From: BJGO01 sp964640655
Lineage (GTDB): Bacteria; Bacteroidota; Bacteroidia; Chitinophagales; UBA10324
NCBI GenBank assembly: GCA_964640655.1
Contig: CAZXFT010000007.1
Location: forward strand, 62,001 to 126,000
Length of the DNA: 64,000 nucleotides
Direction: 5' to 3'
In this document: piece by piece, positions 51,748 through 61,899 of the stretch
How the letters are laid out: each line of letters starts with the position of its first letter
Position numbering within the stretch: position 1 is the stretch's first letter
Made by a program: the position numbers and the translations under genes
Notes under the pieces: model-generated
What the model was told of the DNA's origin: nothing
Databases searched by the model: none
What the model saw: the letters and a program-made list of their open reading frames with translations, nothing else

Positions 51748-52308
51748 TTATCTATATTTATCGTTGAGTCCCTGGCCTTGTAAGATCATTGGTTTTATTT
51801 TAACAAGTCTTGCTTTTTGGGTGGCTTCCTGTTTCGCTTCGTTGAGGTAAAGTATATATTCTTTTTGTCTGCCCGGTGTCAGCTTGCTGAATGATGTTTT
51901 TAACTGCACATCATCTTTAATTGCTTGAGCTAACATCTCCGGTACAGCAACCGCTTTAAATTTTTCTGGCTTTATCTTCAGTCCTTTCTTTTCTACATCA
52001 ATAGCTTCATTGATGTAGGCCAATATTTTCTTTTCATCAATTTCTTTTGCCGAGGTGAATCGCCATCGTCGCAGCGACTTGGTTTTATTTTCCTGTGCAT
52101 TGACCAATACCTTGCTCTTGTCTTTCAGAAATACACCATTAAAGAACCATAGTGCAAAATAATTCTTGAACCCTCCATAGCTCACCACATTATTACCATT
52201 ATAAGTATAAACCTCCGCACCCCACTTAATGGATTTTTCCAAGGATGCTTTGGAGATAATTTCTCTCAATATCTTAAGTTCTGCTTGCCATTCTTTATTC
52301 TGTTGCAT
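51748..52308 (-). CDS. DUF1801-YdeI fusion protein
   Basis: A 186-residue protein of two parts. The N-terminal half is DUF1801 (SIKWGAEVYTYNGNNVVSYG, FALWFFNGVFLKD). The C-terminal half is the YdeI/OmpD-associated domain, with KLTPGRQKEYILYLNEAKQ. E. coli YdeI is linked to stress and polymyxin survival, but the mechanism is not known. It sits 18 bp from the next DUF1801 gene. Confidence 0.86.
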   Translation of the reverse strand: MQQNKEWQAELKILREIISKASLEKSIKWGAEVYTYNGNNVVSYGGFKNYFALWFFNGVFLKDKSKVLVNAQENKTKSLRRWRFTSAKEIDEKKILAYINEAIDVEKKGLKIKPEKFKAVAVPEMLAQAIKDDVQLKTSFSKLTPGRQKEYILYLNEAKQEATQKARLVKIKPMILQGQGLNDKYR

Positions 52309-52326
52309 ATATCAAAAGTGGTACAC

Positions 52327-52749
52327 TTATTTATATTTCTTCTTCAAATACGCAATACTCGACTTCATCATCTTCTTTAAAACAGATTGGTCAATATCCG
52401 ACAAACGCTTGATATAAATACAAGCCTTACCCATTCTATACTTTCCTAATTTCTCCAGCATCAACTTCTGATCGTCGGTGCCGGAAAAAACATAAAGTGA
52501 AATAGCTGCCTTGCGTGGCGAAAAACCCAACATAGGCCAGTCACCCTCCTGTCGACTGCGCTCCGATTTATAATGATACACGCCAAACCCAATTATGGAA
52601 GGTCCCCACATCTTAGGCTCGCAGCCGCTTACTTCCTGCATCAGTTTAATCAGCTCATAACTGTCCGCACGTTTTTGTTCAGTGTCTGCAAATGCTTTGA
52701 TGAAAGCATCAACACTGGCCTGGGTTTGTTTGGTTTTTATCTCAGCCAT
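52327..52749 (-). CDS. DUF1801 domain protein
   Basis: A 140-residue DUF1801 protein: SVDAFIKAFADTEQKRADSY, WGPSIIGFGVYHYKSERS and FSPRKAAISLYVFSG. It is a paralog of the gene at 49336-49728 but only distantly similar. Starts 18 bp upstream of the YdeI fusion and is probably co-transcribed with it. Confidence 0.85.
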   Translation of the reverse strand: MAEIKTKQTQASVDAFIKAFADTEQKRADSYELIKLMQEVSGCEPKMWGPSIIGFGVYHYKSERSRQEGDWPMLGFSPRKAAISLYVFSGTDDQKLMLEKLGKYRMGKACIYIKRLSDIDQSVLKKMMKSSIAYLKKKYK

Positions 52750-52878
52750 ATCAATTTAATTTCGGAATCAGATAATAATAATTGTTTAATAATTATATGC
52801 AAGGTAAATAAATCTGATAAAGAAAGAAATGCTCTCCCAAATCATTGCATGAGAAGCCATTAGAATTTATTCAATGGC

Positions 52879-53178
52879 TCACAGCCCTATTTGTACCCTC
52901 ACCTTCATTGAAGCACACAACGATTCTTTTTTACGCACCGAAGCTTTGATTGGAAGCAGATAAGTTTTCATTTTACTATCGTACCATATCGCCGTATCCC
53001 ATGTGCTGTTTCCAATTGTTGCTCTGGCCTTCATTCTTCCCCAGCCTTCTTCCTGCGCTTTAAGATGTGTTCTGATTTCGACAGCTAACTCCTGAGGCAG
53101 AGATACAAAATGCCAAGCCGCTGCCGATGCATATTTCCATATTTCGGCTTCAAATTGAAAATTAATAGTGGTTTGCAT
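52879..53178 (-). CDS. DUF1905 domain protein
   Basis: A 99-residue DUF1905 protein. The pattern AAAWHFVSLPQELAVEIRTH, then EGWGRMKARATIGNSTWDTA and a VRKKESLCASMKVRVQIGL end matches the family from one end to the other. DUF1905 is often fused to YdeI domains elsewhere; here both occur separately within 1 kb, which supports a shared role. The domain forms a small beta barrel; its activity is unknown. Confidence 0.84.
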   Translation of the reverse strand: MQTTINFQFEAEIWKYASAAAWHFVSLPQELAVEIRTHLKAQEEGWGRMKARATIGNSTWDTAIWYDSKMKTYLLPIKASVRKKESLCASMKVRVQIGL

Positions 53179-53389
53179 CTGTTTATTTATTTCAACGAAA
53201 CATGTATTGAATCAGGAAGATGAATAATATGGTACATTCTGCCTCTTAACTAAAAATGTATTTATTCATCAAAGTAAAAAAATATTCTGAGTATTTATTC
53301 TTTGTGATGATTCTTTTAAGATTTAGTGTCATATGTATTTGATATTTCTCCACTTAACTGATAATTCGATTAAATCATCAATAGATTGA

Positions 53390-53397
53390 TAGTTTTG
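53390..53397 (+). promoter_or_regulatory. Candidate -7 box for the RCC1-repeat gene
   Basis: TAGTTTTG, a full TAnnTTTG match, 28 bp ahead of the start codon. No TTG element at normal distance was seen. The rest of the 247-bp gap (53179-53425) holds nothing else I can name. Confidence 0.42.
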
Positions 53398-53425
53398 CCT
53401 TCCTTCTTATCAACTAACACCAATC

Positions 53426-56400
53426 ATGAACATCAGCAAATTTCATACTTTCATCTTCGTGGCCATTAGTTTTTTTGCCGCGCCAAAACCTTCTTTTTCT
53501 CAAACACATTCCATTAGTGCATCGCACGTGATGGTGATGTGTAATGATTCATTATATAATTGGGGCAACACCGTACAAGGCAGTACACTAACTCCTGTTG
53601 TTGTTGAACTTCCCACAGGACTACAGTTTGAGCAGGTAAATGCCTTGTCAGGTTGTTCCTATGGTTTAGATGCTTCAGGTTCCGTTTGGAGTTGGGGCTT
53701 TGGTACTTCGGGTATGCCCGGACAAGGAAACACTTCCAATGTTTCTGTACCTTCAAAAGTGCACGGATTAAACAACACCGGCTTTCTTGAAAATATCAAG
53801 GGCATTTATGGTAAATATAAAACAGCTTATGCCTTAGGTACAGACAGCACGGTTTACAGTTGGGGTTCTAATACCACAGGTGCCTGCGGCGATGGCACTT
53901 ACTTTAATTCAAAAACATTTCCGGTTCGTGTTATTGACGAAGATTTAAATGTTCTCGACAGCATTGTTGCACTCAGTGGCGCTCCTGAATTAGGTATGGC
54001 TTTAGATGTTATCGGTCAAATTTACGTGTGGGGACGTGATTATTATGGCGAAGCCGGTCAAGGTATTTCAGGCAACTACTATTTAGCTGCGCGCAAGGTT
54101 AGAAACGAAACTAATTTAGGTTATCTGTCAAACATCAAATCTATTGCCGCAGGCACTAATTTTTGTCTTGCTCTCGATAGTGCAGGATTTATCTGGGCTT
54201 GGGGTAAAAATAATTTTGGTCAACTGGGGCAAGGGAACACCAACAATACCAATCTTCCTGTAAAAGTTAAATCTCCAACAGGCAATCAGATTTTAAATAA
54301 CATTGTTGCCATAGCTGCGGGAGATCAGTTTGCAATGGCACTCGACAACACGGGTAAAGTTTATGTTTGGGGCTCACATTTAATGGGTCAGCTTGGAGAA
54401 GAATTTCAAGGTCTTATCAGTAATTTACCCGTACTACAAGATATTGACGCTACAGTACAGGATATTCAAGCCGGTGGCAACGCGGCTTTAGTAAGGACTT
54501 CTGATAACGAACTGGTACTATGGGGTAGCAATATAGTTGGCCATATGGGTAATGGTACAATTTCAACTTATGTACCACTGCTTAATAATGTCCTTCATCA
54601 AAATGTAAATACGCATTTCAGCAATATCAAACAACTGGATGTAGGTTTTGAACGACAGGTAGCATTACTTAACAATGGTACCGTTTGGGCCTGGGGAGAT
54701 AATGCATTCAATGTTGCAAGCAACGATTACGATCAGTCTTGCCTACCCATGCAGGTTTACGACAGCACCGGAACTTCTTTCCTTACTAACATTAAACAAA
54801 TTGCAACCGGCAATCTTCATAATCTGGCTTTAACTAATAATGGGTTTGTTTACGGCTGGGGTAGCACCAACAATTATGTTTTAGGTAATCCATTAGGCAC
54901 TTACTATTATCGTGCAATTCCTATTAGAAATTACGATGGAACTATGGTACAAAATGTACGGGCTATTGCTGCCGGTGCTAATGCCTCCGTGTTTCTTCAC
55001 AACGACAGCACCGTAAGCTGGTGCGGCAGATTGTACATTAACTCATTAAACTCCTTGTCTTATGCCTATCCAGCTAAGATGAAAGACACTTCCGGTGTAA
55101 ACGAACTCACGAAAGTGGTATCCATTGCCTGTGGTTTAAACAACATATATGCCGTTACTGCCGACGGGCAGGTTTGGGCAGTAGGTAATAACGATTATGG
55201 TCAGTTAGGACTTAATGATAACAGCTTCAACTATGGCACCCGACTGGTTCGCGATACTTCCGGCATTACGCCACTTACAGAAATTGTAAAAGTCAGTGCA
55301 AAACGAAACTCGGTACTTGCTCTTACTAACAGTGGCGAACTTTGGGCCTGGGGTGTTAATACCAATGGTGAGTTGGGCGTTGGTGATACCACCTTCAGCT
55401 ATCAGATGCGTAAGGTATTAAACAGTTCCGGTACAGCACCTCTCCAAAATATTAAATCTATGAGCATAGGTGAATATCATGCACTCGCTCTTGATGCCGA
55501 TAGCACTGCCTGGGCTTGGGGCAATAACGCTTATGGCGAAGTTCCCGATCTCTCTTTCGAAGATCAACTTTTACCGGTTAAGGTGTTACGAAAAGATGGT
55601 AGCGTTTTAACACAGATAAAAAGCGTTCATGGCGGCACCTTGTTGAGTTCATTTCTTGTACATGATTCCAAAGCACTCTCATGCGGTTTCAATCTTGATG
55701 GCCAAACCGGTACACGCCCCACTTTAGGTGAGCAAAGGCCTCAGGTACCCTTCTTAGCCTGCACATCACTGCCCCCGGTAGCCTTGTTCGAATTATCTGA
55801 TACGGTTTCGTGCATTGGCGACTGCATTCAGTTTAACGATGCATCCCTCCACTTTCCTTCTTCTTGGCAATGGTCAGTTACAGGTCCCGAAAACTTTTCC
55901 TCCACATTCTCGGATCCACAGATATGCTTTACTATTCCCGGAACCTATCAGGTTAACTTAATTGCAAGCAATTTTATGGGAAGCAGCAATTCAACTACTT
56001 CAACCACTATCGAAGTCATTGACAACCCTTCTGCTCAATTCTCCTTCAGCTACGATACCGCAACACATACCGTAACGGTAGTTAATTATTCAAATGGTGC
56101 TGAATCATACAGCTGGAACTTTGGCGATGGTGTTACCTCTACTTTAACTGCGCCGCAACACACCTATACTCAAAGCGGCAATTATCAACTGTGCCTCACT
56201 TCCTTGAACGACTGCTCTCAAAGCACTGCCTGTGTTACCATTGCTGTTACCATATCCTCCGTCAATCCTGTAATAGCTTCTGCCAATTGTTTACTCTTTC
56301 CAAATCCTGCATCTGATGTGTTGTATTTACCTACTGGTTATCAGATACAAACCTTTTGGGTCTATAATAGTATTGGTCAATTAGTACTTACGCAGAATTC

Positions 56401-56500
56401 CGGTAACAGTATTGCTGTAAAAGATTTACCACAAGGCATTTATCATGTGGTCATTGAAACCAATGAAGGAAACATCTCTGCAAACTTTTGCAAACAATAG
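53426..56500 (+). CDS. Secreted RCC1-repeat protein with PKD domains and type IX sorting domain
   Basis: A 1024-residue exported protein. After the signal peptide (ends near PSFSQ) come about a dozen RCC1-type propeller repeats, roughly residues 30-780, with repeated WAWGxNxxGQLGxGN cores and LALD strand ends, enough for nearly two seven-bladed propellers. Two PKD-like domains follow (SWQWSVTGPENFSSTFSDPQ and ESYSWNFGDGV). The last 75 residues are a typical sorting domain: LFPNPASDVLYLPTG, FWVYNSIGQLVL, and LPQGIYHVVIETNEG. It should be secreted and fixed to the surface by the type IX system. Binding partner unknown; adhesion is a reasonable guess. Confidence 0.9.
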   Translation: MNISKFHTFIFVAISFFAAPKPSFSQTHSISASHVMVMCNDSLYNWGNTVQGSTLTPVVVELPTGLQFEQVNALSGCSYGLDASGSVWSWGFGTSGMPGQGNTSNVSVPSKVHGLNNTGFLENIKGIYGKYKTAYALGTDSTVYSWGSNTTGACGDGTYFNSKTFPVRVIDEDLNVLDSIVALSGAPELGMALDVIGQIYVWGRDYYGEAGQGISGNYYLAARKVRNETNLGYLSNIKSIAAGTNFCLALDSAGFIWAWGKNNFGQLGQGNTNNTNLPVKVKSPTGNQILNNIVAIAAGDQFAMALDNTGKVYVWGSHLMGQLGEEFQGLISNLPVLQDIDATVQDIQAGGNAALVRTSDNELVLWGSNIVGHMGNGTISTYVPLLNNVLHQNVNTHFSNIKQLDVGFERQVALLNNGTVWAWGDNAFNVASNDYDQSCLPMQVYDSTGTSFLTNIKQIATGNLHNLALTNNGFVYGWGSTNNYVLGNPLGTYYYRAIPIRNYDGTMVQNVRAIAAGANASVFLHNDSTVSWCGRLYINSLNSLSYAYPAKMKDTSGVNELTKVVSIACGLNNIYAVTADGQVWAVGNNDYGQLGLNDNSFNYGTRLVRDTSGITPLTEIVKVSAKRNSVLALTNSGELWAWGVNTNGELGVGDTTFSYQMRKVLNSSGTAPLQNIKSMSIGEYHALALDADSTAWAWGNNAYGEVPDLSFEDQLLPVKVLRKDGSVLTQIKSVHGGTLLSSFLVHDSKALSCGFNLDGQTGTRPTLGEQRPQVPFLACTSLPPVALFELSDTVSCIGDCIQFNDASLHFPSSWQWSVTGPENFSSTFSDPQICFTIPGTYQVNLIASNFMGSSNSTTSTTIEVIDNPSAQFSFSYDTATHTVTVVNYSNGAESYSWNFGDGVTSTLTAPQHTYTQSGNYQLCLTSLNDCSQSTACVTIAVTISSVNPVIASANCLLFPNPASDVLYLPTGYQIQTFWVYNSIGQLVLTQNSGNSIAVKDLPQGIYHVVIETNEGNISANFCKQ

Positions 56501-56953
56501 TAAGGCAGTTATCTTGTTTGATTAAATTATGATTTTATTAACTTTCGATTTATTAAACGTTGATGCGTGAGATGAAAGACATGTGATAAGTGAACAGGAA
56601 AGGTTCTGTAACAATGAATATTTAACCCATTTGAAGGTATATACTTTTTTAAACTCTGTATTATTCAAACTGATAACGAATTAAACTTTCTTCCAGAATA
56701 AACTAGCAAACCCGAATAGACCCGGTTTTCTAATTCTGTCTTACAATAGGTAAAACGTGATAATTTAATAAATATAGAAGAATAGTGTTTCAAAATGTCC
56801 CAGGCTTTCTGCGAAAGAGTAAAAGGGAAGGTAAACTGGGTTGCGTGCAATCAGTTTTGCTGGTACAGCCTTAGTTATCTAAATCCGTTTCGGCCAATCA
56901 ATTGCCTCAACACTATTACCATTTAATACAATATATAATACCTTAATAATAAA
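56501..56953. other. Intergenic region, no gene seen
   Basis: About 450 AT-rich bases between the RCC1 gene (+) and gldN (-), which converge. No RNA gene, repeat or credible ORF was found; the only structure is the terminator at its right end. Confidence 0.6.
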
Positions 56954-56980
56954 AAAGCCCTTCCAATATGAAAGGGCTTT
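56954..56980 (-). terminator. Terminator of the gld operon
   Basis: Arms AAAGCCCTT (56954-56962) and AAGGGCTTT (56972-56980) around a 9-base loop. On the minus strand it is followed by TTTATTATTAAGG. It lies 21 bp past the gldN stop. Confidence 0.82.
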
Positions 56981-57001
56981 GAAAATTGATGAGTCGGTTA
57001 A

Positions 57002-57835
57002 TTAAAACGACCACATATCATGCTCTTTCTCGAAAATTTCGTTCTTAATCCTCTCCGATTCCATTAAGGCATCTATACCAGCAGTGTAATCAGAAATACG
57101 TCGATCAAAAACATTTGATTCTTTAATCACATAACTGCTAAACATACGAGCTTCAAATAAGTCATCCCAACTAAATCGAATAGCGTCATTCCTAGGATTA
57201 AATACATCATTTTTAACTAAAACCTTTCTTAAATCATTGTAAGCTGTCCAAAACAATGGAATGTCTCCGAGCTGTTCGTCCTTGTACAATGGAGCAATAG
57301 CAACTATTCTGCATTGCATTGTAGAAGTTTCTTCGTCTATAAACCAATCTTCTTTAAGACGATAACGTTTTACCGCTCCATTATCAAACTCATTATAAAC
57401 AGCAGTATCTCCAATAATTTCACCGGTTGAAGGGTCGTATTTAGGAACTGTGTCCCAGCCTGCACCACCGCGTTTAGAGGCATCCTGAAAGTTTGTTTTA
57501 CTCAGGAAGTTATCCTCATTATATCCGGTAATTTCACCCGACTTCAGACCATCCATAAGAACAACAATCAATGGCTTTACATCTATCCAATCACTGTTGT
57601 TATATTGAAATGGGAAATTCATTTTCTCATTCACATCAATCACTCGCCATACACGACGATGCCAAAACACGTCAGATTCGCGAATGTGATCGTACAGAAT
57701 TACTTCACGCTCCATTGGAGATACTCGATCGTAAAAACCGTCACGAGGTCTGTCGCCACTGGTAGTTTGCTGAGCCATTATTACTGATGGCAAGCAAACC
57801 GCGAGGAGTATAATGAATTTCTGAATTGTTTTCAT
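57002..57835 (-). CDS. gldN: Gliding motility / type IX secretion protein GldN
   Basis: A 277-residue exported protein (signal peptide to about residue 21, SVIMAQ). Family signatures include DGFYDRVSPMEREVILYDHI, RESDVFWHRRVWRVIDVNEK and LFWTAYNDLRKVLVKNDVFN. GldN (PorN) forms, with the GldK lipoprotein, the periplasmic ring attached under the outer membrane in the type IX apparatus. The gene is 13 bp past gldM and last in the operon. Length is close to that of F. johnsoniae and P. gingivalis homologs. Confidence 0.94.
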   Translation of the reverse strand: MKTIQKFIILLAVCLPSVIMAQQTTSGDRPRDGFYDRVSPMEREVILYDHIRESDVFWHRRVWRVIDVNEKMNFPFQYNNSDWIDVKPLIVVLMDGLKSGEITGYNEDNFLSKTNFQDASKRGGAGWDTVPKYDPSTGEIIGDTAVYNEFDNGAVKRYRLKEDWFIDEETSTMQCRIVAIAPLYKDEQLGDIPLFWTAYNDLRKVLVKNDVFNPRNDAIRFSWDDLFEARMFSSYVIKESNVFDRRISDYTAGIDALMESERIKNEIFEKEHDMWSF

Positions 57836-57848
57836 AACAATGAATTTA

Positions 57849-59507
57849 TTAGTTGATAGTAAGACTTATCGGGTTCAATGAACGGGTTTGACCATCAGGT
57901 CCCTTGGCTTTAATAGAGCGAATGATGATTTGATCCCCAGGCTTAGCTCCCTGAATTTTTGAAATAATTTCACTTGACCATTTCATACCTGAATTGCTAG
58001 TTATCCAAGGATCCTGACGTTTTGCTATAAAAATGAACTCATAAGATGTTACGCCAAATGTAACACCCTGGAAGTAGAAATCTTTAAGTTGTGCAATAAC
58101 GCCGGGAGTTGATTTTAACTCACCTGTTTTAATGCTTCCTTCAAACTTACCTGCAACAACCGCTTGTGGATCTGGAATACGTTTGATTAAAAACTCCGTA
58201 GAACCGATAGTTTTCTTGGATCCCTGATCATCAACAGTTACATTAATGGTAACTTTTTTACCTATGTCGGTTGCACCCATGCTTGCAACATACTTACCTT
58301 TTGAACCGGTGAATGATCCAACAGTAGCTGAGGCGGTTACCTTATCAGACGAGAATCCGGGCACAGAAACAGAGAATGGGTTTGGCACACCGGCATAGAT
58401 AATGTTTAAGTTATCAGAAGAAACGACTGCAGAACCTTTAGCAGAAGTATAAGCTGCCTCAAATGGATAGTAAGTTGGAGTCCCGTCTGGACCAACAACT
58501 TTAACTGCACCTGAATACTTTTGTTCACCATCACCACTTGCACCAACTTCGTATTTTCCCATACCACCTTTCACATCAATGTTACGACCACCACTAACAG
58601 GATTTTCTTTAGTTTCAAGATAGCCTCCGTCCGGGTCTTTCTTGGCATTTGCATTTAATGAACCAATAATAACCTCAGGATTTTGTGTAGAGTTGAATGC
58701 TGCAACAAAGATGTCTGCGGTATATTTCTGACCCTGCATTACATAGCTTGTTGGCGCAATTACACGTGCAGTAAGTTTATCAAACTTAAAATCTTTAGCA
58801 TTAATCTGTTGAAGGAAGTAATCAATCATCATGGCTTCAGAGTTCTTAATGTCATTCTGAAACTTGTTTAATAGAGTGATGGCCGCAATAGTAGGAATCA
58901 TATGAAAGTTCATATTCACCCAATCTTTGGATTGACCTTCAGCATTTTTAAACATTTGATCTTTAGATGGTACGTTTAATGGTAATTGAGCTTCGATCTC
59001 CTTTTTCCTGCCTGGATCCTCAACTAAACCTATTAGTTTTGAACGTAGAGCAAGAAGTTTGTCCTGTAATTCATAACCTTTATTTTCTTCAACCATTAAT
59101 CTGGTTGATACATCAAGGTTTTTTTCATCTGAAAGTTTACCTTTATCAGAAGTCCATCCTGTATCAAAGTGGTTACCGGCCTCATCAGCCCAACCACCAG
59201 TTTGTTTTACAATTTCATCTGTTATTGCTTCCAGATCCTTAATGACTTTTTCAGATTCGTCTTTAACAATGTTTGCTTTGTCTAACCAAGGCTTAGTTTT
59301 GGCAGCATCCTTCTCCATTGAGGATTGGAAAGCTTCCATCGCCTTTGAATTTTTGTTATCCACTGAAGTATTTGAATTTTTTATACCTTCATTTACTACA
59401 TGGAAAGCGTTTAGAATCTCAGCAGAAACGTTCAATGCCAGAAGAGCTGTTAACACGAGATACATCATGTTAATCATCATTTGCCTGGGCTCCTTAGGAA
59501 TACTCAT
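57849..59507 (-). CDS. gldM: Gliding motility / type IX secretion protein GldM
   Basis: A 552-residue protein with one N-terminal transmembrane helix (MMINMMYLVLTALLALNVSA) and a long periplasmic part. Motifs such as EILNAFHVVNEGIKNSNTSV and the four Ig-like domains toward the C-terminus fit GldM (PorM). With GldL it makes the inner-membrane motor; its periplasmic shaft carries proton-motive energy to the GldK/GldN ring. Spacing to gldL is 41 bp. Confidence 0.95.
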   Translation of the reverse strand: MSIPKEPRQMMINMMYLVLTALLALNVSAEILNAFHVVNEGIKNSNTSVDNKNSKAMEAFQSSMEKDAAKTKPWLDKANIVKDESEKVIKDLEAITDEIVKQTGGWADEAGNHFDTGWTSDKGKLSDEKNLDVSTRLMVEENKGYELQDKLLALRSKLIGLVEDPGRKKEIEAQLPLNVPSKDQMFKNAEGQSKDWVNMNFHMIPTIAAITLLNKFQNDIKNSEAMMIDYFLQQINAKDFKFDKLTARVIAPTSYVMQGQKYTADIFVAAFNSTQNPEVIIGSLNANAKKDPDGGYLETKENPVSGGRNIDVKGGMGKYEVGASGDGEQKYSGAVKVVGPDGTPTYYPFEAAYTSAKGSAVVSSDNLNIIYAGVPNPFSVSVPGFSSDKVTASATVGSFTGSKGKYVASMGATDIGKKVTINVTVDDQGSKKTIGSTEFLIKRIPDPQAVVAGKFEGSIKTGELKSTPGVIAQLKDFYFQGVTFGVTSYEFIFIAKRQDPWITSNSGMKWSSEIISKIQGAKPGDQIIIRSIKAKGPDGQTRSLNPISLTIN

Positions 59508-59548
59508 TTCTTATGGTGTTGTTGTTTTAAGTGAATAAGTAGTCCAAA

Positions 59549-60373
59549 TTATTTAGAAGCTCCCATTTGCATGGCTGAAAGCATATTTCCGTAAACTGTA
59601 TTCAAACTGTTTAAGTTTTTAGCCAATCCTGTCATTTCATTCTTGAACTTCTTGGTATCATCGACAGACTCAGTAAGGTTATTTAATGCTTCAGACAAGC
59701 TACCTACGAATTTATTCATTGACTTCAGGTGGTTATTAGTATCTTGTAATTCGAGTTCGTACATAGCATTTAAACTTGCTAGGTTTTTAGTAACCATTTG
59801 AACTTGCTCGTGGTATTTAACCGTGTCAGATTGTGCTGATTGCAATTTTGTCATTGCTTCTGTCGCACCCGCATAAGCTGTCTTCATGCCATCGAGTGCT
59901 TGAGCAGCTAACTTTGCTTTGTCAGAATATTCTTTCGTAGCAGCACCTGCATCACCCAATTGATTCATCTTTTCAATATTCTCACCAAGTTTCTTGAGAT
60001 TTTCTCCTAAACGACGAACCATTTCTGGTTCCACTTTGGCATTCTCAAGCATACTGTCTAATTGTTGAGTAATGCCTTGACCACCGTGTATTGCTTTAGA
60101 ATGTGCACGCTTTAATTCTTCCTCATCCGGAGCAATGTCAATTTCAGGGTAGATTTTTTCCCAATAGTAATCCTTGTGTGGAGGCAATACGCCGAGTAGC
60201 ATAAAAATAAACGCTTCGGTTACCATCCCAGCAATAAGCATTTCTGATGCTCCGGGCCAGTGTTGAAGTTTAAATAATGCTCCCATAAGTACTACTGATG
60301 CACCAATACCGATGATCATGTTCTTTACACGTTTACCACGTTCTGATTCGAAAAAATGAGCCAGTTTCTTCAT
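59549..60373 (-). CDS. gldL: Gliding motility / type IX secretion protein GldL
   Basis: A 274-residue inner-membrane protein. Two helices lie in the first 65 residues: residues 18-34 and 45-61; the second contains Glu53 in MVTEAFIFMLLG, the conserved acidic residue proposed for proton flow. The LQHWPGASEMLIAGM link is a strong family mark. The rest is a cytoplasmic helical tail with coiled-coil heptads. It pairs with GldM as the motor stator. It is preceded by a 104-bp gap after gldK. Confidence 0.95.
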   Translation of the reverse strand: MKKLAHFFESERGKRVKNMIIGIGASVVLMGALFKLQHWPGASEMLIAGMVTEAFIFMLLGVLPPHKDYYWEKIYPEIDIAPDEEELKRAHSKAIHGGQGITQQLDSMLENAKVEPEMVRRLGENLKKLGENIEKMNQLGDAGAATKEYSDKAKLAAQALDGMKTAYAGATEAMTKLQSAQSDTVKYHEQVQMVTKNLASLNAMYELELQDTNNHLKSMNKFVGSLSEALNNLTESVDDTKKFKNEMTGLAKNLNSLNTVYGNMLSAMQMGASK

Positions 60374-60477
60374 TGTGTGTTTTGGTTGTTTTTTTACTGT
60401 TTTAAATGATTAGTTAATGATTGTTCGAAAGTAATAGAAAATAATAAAGGTGAAGGTAAAAAATTATTAACGTCGTG

Positions 60478-61743
60478 TTAATCGTTGATAGAACGACCCA
60501 AGAATGTTAATACATTTCTAAAGCCAACATAACACTTAGCGGTATCTTGATACTCATAATTACGTGTTCCTGTCTGGCAGAAGTATGCAATATCTTTCCA
60601 AGAACCTCCACGAGTAACCTTCCGTTTTAGAGTAATGGGATCACTATCCTGTGCATTGTATTGCATATCAGGATTTAAATCGTGTACAAAGTGATAGGCA
60701 TTTTCATTGTATGCGGTAGATGTCCACTCAGATACATTACCAGCCATACAATACAAGCCGTAGTCGTTAGGGAAATAAGCATCCGCTTTAACAGTATAGA
60801 AACCACCATCATCCGGATAGTTACCGCGACCCGGTTTAAAGTTGGCCAGAATACAACCTTTTTTATTTCGCATATATGGACCACCCCAAGGATAAGGGGA
60901 AAGTTCTCTACCGCCACGTGCAGCATACTCCCATTCAGATTCCGTTGGCAGACGGAATTCGTCATTTATTACTTCACCACGTTCAGTTTGGAAATCATTC
61001 CACAGACGAGTACGCCATTTTCCAAATGCCATTGCCTGTTTCCATTTGATACCGATAACAGGATAATTATCAAAGGCCGGATGCCAGAAATAATTGCGAG
61101 TCATTGGTTCATTGTATGAATATGTGTAATCGTGAACCCAACATAGAGTGTCAGGATAAACATTTACTATCTCTGATTTGATTACAGTAGTACGGTCAAA
61201 ATCGGGGTTATCACGATTTACATTACGTGCAGCTTCTTTAAAGTCAACCCAATAGTAAACATAATTAAGTTTACGGGTATCAATTTCTTTTCTGCCTAAA
61301 ATTTGTTGATTGGCCGGTACATAAATTGAAGTTAATGTTTCTTGAACACCTTCATCTTCCCAATCAATATTTTCACGCCAATTGATGCGTTGATTAGGTT
61401 CACCTTCATTTAGCAGGTGTTCACCGCCAAGCATAACGTGAGCTATGGAGTCGCGTACCCAGTAAACAAACTGACGATACTCGTTGTTTGTAATTTCAGT
61501 TTCATCCATAAAGAAGCCCTGAATAGAAATTGATTTTGATGGCTGAAACAGCGAATTGTTCATGTCCTCATCATTTTGACCAATGTGTAATGTGCCGGAT
61601 TTAATATAGACCATACCGTATGGAATTATTGTAGTCCATTCGGGACGATCTAAAACCCCTAGCAATTGACCATTGTAGCCACCTGAACAACTGGCTATGA
61701 TAGCCAGAATAGATAGCGCGAGGAAAGAGCGTACTTTAACCAT
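60478..61743 (-). CDS. gldK: Gliding motility / type IX secretion lipoprotein GldK
   Basis: About 421 residues from ATG at 61743, which gives MVKVRSFLALSILAIIASCSGG with a lipobox Cys near residue 19; the longer frame to 61791 is rejected. The mature protein has the SUMF1/formylglycine-generating-enzyme fold (FFMDETEITNNEYRQFVYWV, RLPTESEWEYAARGGRELSP, VTRGGSWKDIAYFCQTGTRN), here used as a structural fold, not an enzyme. GldK (PorK) is anchored in the outer membrane and builds the ring with GldN. It follows porP by 156 bp. Confidence 0.94.
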   Translation of the reverse strand: MVKVRSFLALSILAIIASCSGGYNGQLLGVLDRPEWTTIIPYGMVYIKSGTLHIGQNDEDMNNSLFQPSKSISIQGFFMDETEITNNEYRQFVYWVRDSIAHVMLGGEHLLNEGEPNQRINWRENIDWEDEGVQETLTSIYVPANQQILGRKEIDTRKLNYVYYWVDFKEAARNVNRDNPDFDRTTVIKSEIVNVYPDTLCWVHDYTYSYNEPMTRNYFWHPAFDNYPVIGIKWKQAMAFGKWRTRLWNDFQTERGEVINDEFRLPTESEWEYAARGGRELSPYPWGGPYMRNKKGCILANFKPGRGNYPDDGGFYTVKADAYFPNDYGLYCMAGNVSEWTSTAYNENAYHFVHDLNPDMQYNAQDSDPITLKRKVTRGGSWKDIAYFCQTGTRNYEYQDTAKCYVGFRNVLTFLGRSIND

Positions 61744-61899
61744 TAGGTTTGTATTTTGTGTGTCTGTGTTGCGAGCGTTAGGATTGTACAAGTGCGTAAA
61801 AATAGAAATAATCAGTATTTCACCAAATAGCTGAGAAAATTATTTTAAACACTTGAACGGACTTTTTAACGAGGGTTTTGGAAAAATGTTACAAGATGT

